The position numbers and the translations under genes are program-made. A DNA stretch of 64,000 nt from an uncultured Bacteroidia bacterium (GTDB lineage: Bacteria; Bacteroidota; Bacteroidia; Bacteroidales; F082). The stretch is from NCBI GenBank assembly GCA_902785755.1, contig CACZZO010000012.1, positions 62,001-126,000 of the forward strand. The letters run 5' to 3'. How positions within the stretch are numbered: position 1 is the stretch's first letter; each line of letters opens with the position of its first letter. Below are positions 58,202-64,000 of this stretch, piece by piece. Below the pieces are notes generated by a model. It made no database searches. It was not told the DNA's origin and was given only the letters and a program-made list of their open reading frames with translations.

Positions 58202-59880
58202 AAATGAAAAAGATTGGCATTATCGTAACGGCATTGGCGTTTTTGGTCGTACTGACGCAATGCAAAAAAGAATCGCAACCTGCCCACGAAGCGGTTACCA
58301 TCACCCTTGACCTCAAAGGCAATCAAGGCACAAGGATGGATGTGAATACGGTTACGGGCGAAGTCACCTATCAAAATGGCGATGTGATTTATGTGGCCAG
58401 CGCAGGACATTTTATCGGTACGTTGACCTACAATGGCACCAATTTCAGCGGCGGCATTACCGACCCTGCCGTTGGCCAGCCACTTCACTTCTATTTCTTG
58501 GGCAACGTCACGCCTGCCGAAACGCTCTCCGCAGGTTCTACAACATCGTGTTCTGTGGTCATCAGCGACCAGACAGAACATTTGCCCGTGATTGAATATG
58601 CACCGTCCAACGAAAACTACGATTCCGGTTCAACAACATACACGGCTATGCTGTTGAACAAATGCGCTTTGGTGAAGTTCAACGTGACCACCGCTTCTGA
58701 ATTGGCCACCTGCATTACTGGAATGAGAAACAAGGTGACGGTAGATTTCACGGAAAACACTGTGACTCCTTCACAAGAAGGCAATGGCATTATCAAATTG
58801 CCAGCGGGCAGTGGCGAAAAATGGGCAATCCTATTGCCGCAAGAGGCGATGGATGCAGGGGAGGATGGTAGTGCATATTCCGAAGACGAGGCATATACTG
58901 GTACACACGGTGCTGTGCCTGCCATTACTGAGAACGGCTACCTGACAGCTGGCATTGAGGTGAATGTCACCACGGAAGGAGGAACCCCAAGCCTGCATCC
59001 TGAAGGAGCCATCAATGGTTTGTTTACCATCAATGCGAATGGCGACCAAGTATATTTCTCGCAAGGCAACTTGCAATATAAGGCTACAACAAATATTTGG
59101 CGTTTTGCAACAAATCAGTGGGATTATGTCGGACAAAGCAACAAGAATGTTTCTTCTACTTATGATAATTGGATTGATTTATTTGGGTGGGCAACAAGTG
59201 GTTATCATAATGTTTATGACAATTTCAATGTCAGATATCAACCTTTTTCTTATAGTAACACGACGATAAATACAGAATGCAACACTTATGGTTATGGGCC
59301 GTCAACCAATATGTACGACCTGAATCTGACAGGAATGAGTGCAGAGTATGATTGGGGAGTTCACAATGCCATTAGTAATGGAGGAAATCAAGCAGGTTTG
59401 TGGCGGACATTGACAAGCGATGAGTGGAACTACATTTTCAACACTCGTTCTGCTTCAACAATTGGTAATACATCAAATGCCCGTTTTGCCAAGGCTACGG
59501 TGAATGGAGTTTCTGGAATTATTCTTTTCCCCGATAACTTTTCTTCTGTTCCAATTTATATGCCGACACCATTACAAATCAATAATGAAAGTGCGTCTTT
59601 CAATGCAAATAGTTATTCTGTAGAGGCTTGGGAAGTAATGGAAAACTTGGGGTGTGTTTTCTTACCTGTTGCAGGTAATCGCTATCGTTATTATACTACG
59701 GTAAATTATGTAGGATACATTACGGAGTATAATAATAATGGAGGTTGCTATTGGTCAACCACTTACTATGATAGTGGTCAAGCGAACTATGTTTATTTTA
59801 GTAATAGTTCTTTAAACCTTCAGGACAAAAACAGTCGTTATCTTGGCTTTTCAGTACGTTTAGTCTCCCCTAAAGAATAA
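58198..59880 (+). CDS. FISUMP-domain lipoprotein
   Basis: A 560-residue lipoprotein (lipobox VLTQC, Cys22). Residues about 30-270 form a fimbrial-subunit-like or adhesin beta domain (VTITLDLKGNQGTRMDVN...GDVIYVASAGHFIGTLTY). Residues about 275-560 are a Fibrobacter succinogenes major paralogous domain, a C-type-lectin-like fold: GLFTINANGDQVYFSQGNLQY, WRFATNQWDYVG, WIDLFGWATSGY, GLWRTLTSDEWNYIF and CYWSTTYYDS. It is coupled to the small protein before it and followed by a terminator at 59906-59934. The coding DNA is noticeably more AT-rich from about 59040 onward than before. Confidence 0.85.
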   Translation: MKMKKIGIIVTALAFLVVLTQCKKESQPAHEAVTITLDLKGNQGTRMDVNTVTGEVTYQNGDVIYVASAGHFIGTLTYNGTNFSGGITDPAVGQPLHFYFLGNVTPAETLSAGSTTSCSVVISDQTEHLPVIEYAPSNENYDSGSTTYTAMLLNKCALVKFNVTTASELATCITGMRNKVTVDFTENTVTPSQEGNGIIKLPAGSGEKWAILLPQEAMDAGEDGSAYSEDEAYTGTHGAVPAITENGYLTAGIEVNVTTEGGTPSLHPEGAINGLFTINANGDQVYFSQGNLQYKATTNIWRFATNQWDYVGQSNKNVSSTYDNWIDLFGWATSGYHNVYDNFNVRYQPFSYSNTTINTECNTYGYGPSTNMYDLNLTGMSAEYDWGVHNAISNGGNQAGLWRTLTSDEWNYIFNTRSASTIGNTSNARFAKATVNGVSGIILFPDNFSSVPIYMPTPLQINNESASFNANSYSVEAWEVMENLGCVFLPVAGNRYRYYTTVNYVGYITEYNNNGGCYWSTTYYDSGQANYVYFSNSSLNLQDKNSRYLGFSVRLVSPKE

Positions 59881-59905
59881 ACTGCAAAATGATATGATTG
59901 TCAAG

Positions 59906-59936
59906 GAGATGTGCTTCGGCACGTCTCTTTTTTTCG
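59906..59936 (+). terminator. Intrinsic terminator with TTCG tetraloop
   Basis: GAGATGTGC, TTCG, GCACGTCTC, then TTTTTTT. The stem is 9 bp with one G-T pair. Confidence 0.9.
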
Positions 59937-59989
59937 TTCGTAAGGAGATAATTGGCTTAATGGACTGAAAGTTAATTGTCAATTGATAA

Positions 59990-61084
59990 TCAGATGAAAC
60001 CGTTATAATAACCCCGCATAATACACTGGCAAGCAAGTAACATCCTCGTTTTCTGATAGTCCTTGGTATAAAGCAGAATGCGCTCCCCAATGCGCGAAGG
60101 ATATTTCTTGCAGAACTCGTCCAAGGATTTGTGGGTTTTATAACCCGACGACTTTACTTCGATGGGAACGATTTTGTTGCCTCGCGAAAGCAGGAAATCC
60201 ACTTCGTAATTATGGTTGTTGCCATCGGGGAAAGTGTAGTAATACAGGCTGTTTCCTGCTGTCACCAACATCTGGGCGACCAGATTTTCGTACACATAAC
60301 CTAAATTGGCGGAAAGTTTATCGGACAGCAATTTGTCATAGACAGTGTTTTCGGTATAATCCTTATCCCAAAAGGCCAGAGTGATGAACAGCCCCGTGTC
60401 GTTCATGAACATTTTGTAGCGGGTGTAGTCTTTGGTCAGGCCAAGGCCCACATTGGGGTCGTTGGCGTGATAGGCCAAAGTCACCACCATACTATCCTCC
60501 ATATCCTTAATCACAACGGCAGTCGTTTCGGTCGGACGACTTTCTGTTGCGCTCGAAACGATGTATCTGTTGGCGTTGCTCGAAAGCTGCGCAGGGATGT
60601 CCATAAAGATTTGCGAGGCCTTTCCCGTCGCGTCAATCTTCCTGAAATCGTCGTCATACAGCATAATGATTTCGCGTTTTTTCTCGTCCACTTGCTGCAA
60701 GTTGTTGGTTTTGTTGTAGGTATCCACCGCCTGCGGCATTCCGCCGATAAGCATGTAAAGCCGCAAGTCACGCATCCATTTGCGGTGTACTGCCTGACCC
60801 ATTGGACGTTTCATGTCGAAAGCCTGTCGCATGAAATCAGGCGAAACATTGTCGCCTGTGGCCCAACGGAATTCGTCGAAATCCAAAGGATAAAGCGTCA
60901 TTCGGGTTTCCTCGCTGGGAATGAGGATGTTCTGCACATTTTTTTTGATGGAAAGCAGTGAACCCGTCTCGATATAGTCATATCTTCCGTCCTTCACAAG
61001 GTGTTTTATGGCCTGCCGTGCCAAAGGCTGAAGTTGTACCTCGTCAAAAATGATGATTTTATAATCCTTTGAAAATCTGTGCAA
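59990..61084 (-). pseudogene. 5'-truncated AAA+ ATPase/DUF4143 gene (ATPase 4)
   Basis: The frame of about 364 codons begins FSKDYKIIIFDEVQLQPLARQAI, the Walker B region that lies near residue 90 of ATPase 3. The roughly 85 residues with the Walker A P-loop are absent. The rest is intact, including ETGSLLSIKKN, YPLDFDEFRWATGD and the nuclease-like YEVDFLL...PIEVKSSG. The only starts are non-ATG (TTG at 61084). The promoter (TATTTTTG at 61082-61089 on this strand) now overlaps the start of the frame. ATP hydrolysis is not expected; decay after deletion is likely. Confidence 0.82.
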
Positions 61085-61104
61085 AAATACAACTTTTTAC
61101 ATTG

Positions 61105-61213
61105 TCGCAAAATGTTTTTCGACAAAAACTGCAAGAATCGCAAAATTTTTTCTCTCAAAAACAGCAACTATCGCAAAATCTTTTTTGCTAAAAACTGCAA
61201 GAATCGCAAAATG
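61105..61213. repeat. 33-bp tandem repeats upstream of truncated ATPase 4 (3.3 copies)
   Basis: TCGCAAAAT starts at 61105, 61138, 61171 and 61204, exactly 33 bases apart. The preceding CAAAAACTGCAAGAA (or CAAAAACAGCAACTA) is conserved, with 9-10 variable bases between. The first unit contains GTTTTT-CGAC-AAAAAC, a 6-bp palindrome of the same design as in the ATPase 3 repeats. The array begins 15 bases upstream of the -7 box of ATPase 4. Confidence 0.88.
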
Positions 61214-61317
61214 TTTGAAACTCACAACGGCGTAAAAGCCAAAAAACTAACCTCATCACAAAGGATTTTGCGCTTCAGCGAAAAACCCGTACCTTTGCCG
61301 CAAAATTCAAACGAACA

Positions 61318-61836
61318 ATGAACACTTGGATTATCTATTCACTGATGGGCGCGGGGCTGCTGCTGATGGTCGCCGCGATGATACTTTTGTCCCGACTGAT
61401 TCGGATGAAAGACGCCGAACTTCGCAACGGTAGCAAAATGGAACTGAAGGTGCAAGCCTTGAAGATTATTATGCCGCTGAAGGTGCAGGCCTACGAGCGT
61501 TTCTTGCTCTTTCTCGAAAGGGCACAACTGCCCCAGTTGGTGAAGCGCGTCTATGCGCCGGGCATGGAGAAGGGCGCGTTTCATCTGCAACTTTTGCAGA
61601 ATGTGCGCGAGGAGTTTGAGCACAATCTTGCCCAGCAGTTGTATGTTTCCAATTCCACTTGGAATGCCGTGGTGAACGCCAAGGAAGAACTTGTCAACCA
61701 AATCAATACGACTTTCGAGCAACTGAAAGACGAGGAGGATGTGTCCATCTTGGCGCAGAGCCTCGTGGCCTTGCCCAATCCGATGGTGGAGCAGGCCGTG
61801 GCTGTCCTGAAACGCGATTTTGAACGCCTGCTTTAA
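61318..61836 (+). CDS. DUF7935-type membrane-anchored protein
   Basis: A 172-residue protein with one N-terminal transmembrane helix (IIYSLMGAGLLLMVAAMILLS) and a long helical cytoplasmic part: PLKVQAYERFLLFLERAQLPQLV, QLLQNVREEFEHNLAQQLYVSNSTWNAVVNAKEELVNQI. This pattern is conserved in Bacteroidetes without a known role. It lies upstream of lpxD, separated by an inverted dispersed repeat. Confidence 0.78.
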   Translation: MNTWIIYSLMGAGLLLMVAAMILLSRLIRMKDAELRNGSKMELKVQALKIIMPLKVQAYERFLLFLERAQLPQLVKRVYAPGMEKGAFHLQLLQNVREEFEHNLAQQLYVSNSTWNAVVNAKEELVNQINTTFEQLKDEEDVSILAQSLVALPNPMVEQAVAVLKRDFERLL

Positions 61837-61842
61837 CCTGTT

Positions 61843-61899
61843 GGTCGGCGTTTCGACAGGCTCAACGACCTTATGCCCCTGAGCCTGTCGAAGGGCCGT
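61843..61899. repeat. Inverted pair of GAGCCTGTCGAA-type repeats before lpxD
   Basis: TTTCGACAGGCTCA (61851-61864) faces TGAGCCTGTCGAA (61880-61892) over about 15 bases, with GGTCGGCG and GGGCCGTC outside. It could fold into a terminator-like hairpin without a T-run. Confidence 0.85.
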
Positions 61900-61956
61900 C
61901 CCCGAAACAATAAATGTCTTTATTTTCCGTTTTTACGGTATCAAACACACATTGTA

Positions 61957-63000
61957 ATGAAATTTACCGCTAACCAAATCGCCGGAATCCTTGAAGGCAA
62001 GGTGGAAGGCAATCCCAACGCCGAGGTCTGGAACGTGGCCAAAATCGAGGAAGGCGCGCCTGGCATGATCAGTTTTCTGGCCAATCCGAAATACACTCAC
62101 TATATTTACGAAACGCAGTCGAGCATCGTCATCGTGAACGAGGATTTCGAGGCCACGGCTCCCATCCAAACCACTTTGATTCGTGTGCCCGATGCTTACG
62201 CTTCGTTTGCCAAGCTATTGGCTTTCTACGACCAAATGACGCAGAACAAGCAAGGCGTTTCGTCTTTGGCTTTCGTTTCCAAATCGGCGCAATGCGGTGA
62301 AAACCTGTATCTTGGCGAGTTCGCTTTTGTGGGTGAAAACGCCAAAATCGGCAACAATGTGAAACTGTATCCGCAGGTGTATGTCGGCGACGGCTGCATT
62401 ATCGGCGACAATACGGTGCTTTATCCGGGCGTGAAATTATATAGGAATACCGTTATCGGGAAGAATTGCATCCTCCACGCGGGCGCAGTGCTTGGCGCGG
62501 ATGGTTTCGGCTTTGCGCCGCAGCCCGATGGCCATTACGAGAAGATCCCGCAGGTGGGCAATGTGGTCATCGAGGACAATGTGGAAATCGGGGCCAACAC
62601 CACCATCGACCGCTCCACGATGGGTTCGACGCATGTCCGCAAAGGCGTGAAACTCGACAATCTGGTGCATTTGGCGCACAATGTGGAAGTAGGCGAAAAT
62701 TCGGCTTTGGCGGCTCAAGTGGGTGTGAGCGGCTCCACGCATCTCGGAAAGAATTGCGTGGTGGGCGGCCAGTCGGGTTTCGTGGGGCATATCAACATTG
62801 CCGACGGCTCGAAATTCGGCGGACAAAGCGGTATTATGGGCAGCATCAGGCAAGAAAATCAGGAGTTTATGGGCACACCGATACAGCCTTTGCGCCAATA
62901 TCTGGTTTCCAATGCGCGTTTTCGTCATATTGATGAAATGGCCCGAAAGTTGGAAAAACTCGAAAAGGAATTGGCCGAACTAAAGGCCGAAAAGCGGTGA
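61957..63000 (+). CDS. lpxD: UDP-3-O-(3-hydroxyacyl)glucosamine N-acyltransferase
   Basis: A 347-residue left-handed beta-helix acyltransferase that adds the second 3-hydroxyacyl chain to the glucosamine of lipid A. The N-terminal uridine-binding domain ([18 protein letters not shown]...[13 protein letters not shown]) precedes hexapeptide repeats (about 110-300). [46 protein letters not shown] holds the catalytic His region, and a C-terminal helix follows. The start at 61957 is set by homology; the longer frame would include the dispersed repeat. lpxC-fabZ follows after about 95 bases, in its own transcription unit. Confidence 0.94.
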   Translation: MKFTANQIAGILEGKVEGNPNAEVWNVAKIEEGAPGMISFLANPKYTHYIYETQSSIVIVNEDFEATAPIQTTLIRVPDAYASFAKLLAFYDQMTQNKQGVSSLAFVSKSAQCGENLYLGEFAFVGENAKIGNNVKLYPQVYVGDGCIIGDNTVLYPGVKLYRNTVIGKNCILHAGAVLGADGFGFAPQPDGHYEKIPQVGNVVIEDNVEIGANTTIDRSTMGSTHVRKGVKLDNLVHLAHNVEVGENSALAAQVGVSGSTHLGKNCVVGGQSGFVGHINIADGSKFGGQSGIMGSIRQENQEFMGTPIQPLRQYLVSNARFRHIDEMARKLEKLEKELAELKAEKR

Positions 63001-63024
63001 AATAGGCACCAATAGGGAATTTTT

Positions 63025-63055
63025 TTTGCGGGTGACAGAATAATTCCTATCTTTG
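63025..63055 (+). promoter_or_regulatory. Promoter of lpxC-fabZ
   Basis: TTTG (63025-63028), a 19-base spacer, and TATCTTTG (63048-63055): an exact match to the Bacteroidetes -33/-7 arrangement, 40 bases before the ATG. Confidence 0.75.
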
Positions 63056-63094
63056 CGCGTTTTTTGTGGAGATTATCCACGAATATGATTTTTT

Positions 63095-64000
63095 ATGGAG
63101 AAACAACGTACGCTCAAAAATAGAGTCAGTGTCAAAGGAGCAGGGCTTCATACCCGCCAGTGCGGCACCCTCACCTTTAATCCGGCTCCCGTAAATTCAG
63201 GAATCCGTTTTCGTAGAATTGACCTTGAAAACCAACCCATTATCGAAGCAGATGTCGACAATGTCATTGATACAGCTCGAGGTACTACCCTCGGCAAAGG
63301 TGGCGTGAAAATTTATACCGTCGAACATGTTTTGGCTTCGCTTCGCGGTATGGGTATTGATAATGTGTTGATAGACATTGATGTAGAGGAAACTCCAATC
63401 ATGGACGGTAGTGCCAAGTTCTTCGTCGATGCCATCCATCAGGCGGGTATCGTTGAGCAGAACGCACCGCGCAATTATTTGGTCATCGAGGAACCGATTT
63501 CCTACAAGAATGAGGTTTTGGGCATTGAGTTGACCATCGAGCCTTGCGACCATTTCGAAATCGACGTGAAGGTGAAGTACAACACGAGGGTTTTGGATGA
63601 GCAACATGCCAAATTGACCGACCTGAAGGACTTCGAAAACGAGATTGCGCCTTGCCGTACCTTTGTTTTCTTGCATGAATTAGAGACACTTATCAGCCGC
63701 AACCTCATCAAAGGTGGCGACTTGACCAACGCCATAGTGTTCGTCAACCGCAACGTTTCCGCCGAGGAACTCGACCACATTGCGGCCTTCTTCAAGAAGC
63801 CGAAAGTGACTGTGAAAGAGTGCGGTATCTTGAACAATGTGGAACTCTATTTCGAGAATGAACCTGCACGTCATAAGTTGTTGGATGTCATTGGCGACTT
63901 GACTTTGGTCGGTCGTCCCATCAAGGGCAAGGTGACTGCAGTGAAGCCAGGCCATTTCTCCAACACTTCCTTCGCAAGGAAAATCAAGCACACCTTATTA
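63095..64000 (+). CDS. lpxC: Bifunctional LpxC-FabZ, N-terminal part (3' end outside the window)
   Basis: 302 codons are visible from ATG 63095 and the frame is still open at the window edge. MEKQRTLKNRVSVKGAGLHTRQ, EHVLASLRGMGIDNVLIDI (zinc His), MDGSAKFF and CRTFVFLHELETL, ending LTLVGRPIKGKVTAVKPGHFSN, match LpxC, the zinc-dependent deacetylase that commits UDP-3-O-acyl-GlcNAc to lipid A. Bacteroidetes usually carry LpxC fused to FabZ (3-hydroxyacyl-ACP dehydratase); the fusion is expected beyond base 64000 but is not visible here. Confidence 0.93.
   Translation, partial: MEKQRTLKNRVSVKGAGLHTRQCGTLTFNPAPVNSGIRFRRIDLENQPIIEADVDNVIDTARGTTLGKGGVKIYTVEHVLASLRGMGIDNVLIDIDVEETPIMDGSAKFFVDAIHQAGIVEQNAPRNYLVIEEPISYKNEVLGIELTIEPCDHFEIDVKVKYNTRVLDEQHAKLTDLKDFENEIAPCRTFVFLHELETLISRNLIKGGDLTNAIVFVNRNVSAEELDHIAAFFKKPKVTVKECGILNNVELYFENEPARHKLLDVIGDLTLVGRPIKGKVTAVKPGHFSNTSFARKIKHTLL

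Overview
The window looks like chromosome of an anaerobic member of Bacteroidales. The evidence is type IX secretion (T9SS) cargo with C-terminal sorting domains plus a PorT-like protein, Bacteroidetes-style promoters (TAnnTTTG -7 boxes), a fused LpxC-FabZ, ferredoxin-linked 2-oxoacid oxidoreductase (KorAB) and many SusD-free lipoproteins. No rRNA, CRISPR array or cas gene is visible, and one tRNA gene (Glu) is present. No species assignment is attempted.

Layout. 1-1.6 kb: an AAA+ ATPase gene bracketed by palindromes. 1.7-15.6 kb: a lipoprotein, ferredoxin, korAB, a flavin reductase, a secreted redoxin-like T9SS protein, tilS, a DsbD-type reductase, an Ntn hydrolase and a Nat-type ABC exporter. 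15.7-23.4 kb: an M20 dipeptidase, the overlapping lpxK-pnp-lpxH run, a Nif3 family protein with a zinc-ribbon coiled-coil protein, and an OmpP1/FadL-like porin. 23.5-27.8 kb: low-complexity and GIN-domain lipoproteins, a PagL-like lipid A deacylase and mazG. 27.9-28.8 kb: a tightly overlapping three-gene DUF3791/DUF3990 cassette with toxin-antitoxin features. 28.9-31.3 kb: a large T9SS protein with a damaged tail. 31.4-41 kb: an SpoU methyltransferase, rpsF-rpsR-rplI, wecB, radC, rpsT, mtaB, a second AAA+ ATPase in a repeat-rich island, miaB and lplA. 41.9-50.8 kb: tRNA-Glu, porT, a large MscS channel, ubiE/menG, a GT9 glycosyltransferase, a T9SS protein, DUF4254 and an aminotransferase. 51-61 kb is the accessory part: a third AAA+ ATPase beside the scar of another, a Schlafen/AlbA-type regulator, an IS5-like transposase, a leader-controlled FISUMP lipoprotein operon and a truncated fourth ATPase. 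61.3-64 kb returns to core genes: DUF7935, lpxD and lpxC-fabZ (cut by the window edge).

The strongest candidate for an undescribed system is the set of AAA+ ATPase/PD-(D/E)XK proteins. There are three intact genes, one 5'-truncated gene and one internally deleted scar. In each of the four gene copies a private repeat lies just upstream of the promoter. The two DUF234-type genes carry perfect or near-perfect palindromes with 12-14 bp arms and exactly 11 nt loops, present on both sides of the gene. The two DUF4143-type genes carry 32-33 bp tandem repeats. The repeat sequence differs for each paralogue while the geometry is kept, as expected if each protein recognises its own site.

Two short dispersed repeat families also occur. 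One is related to CCTGAGCCTGTCGAAGGGCC and the other to ATTGCTTCG...GCAAT. Both have inserted in frame into tilS, and the first may have replaced the 5' end of the DUF4254 gene.
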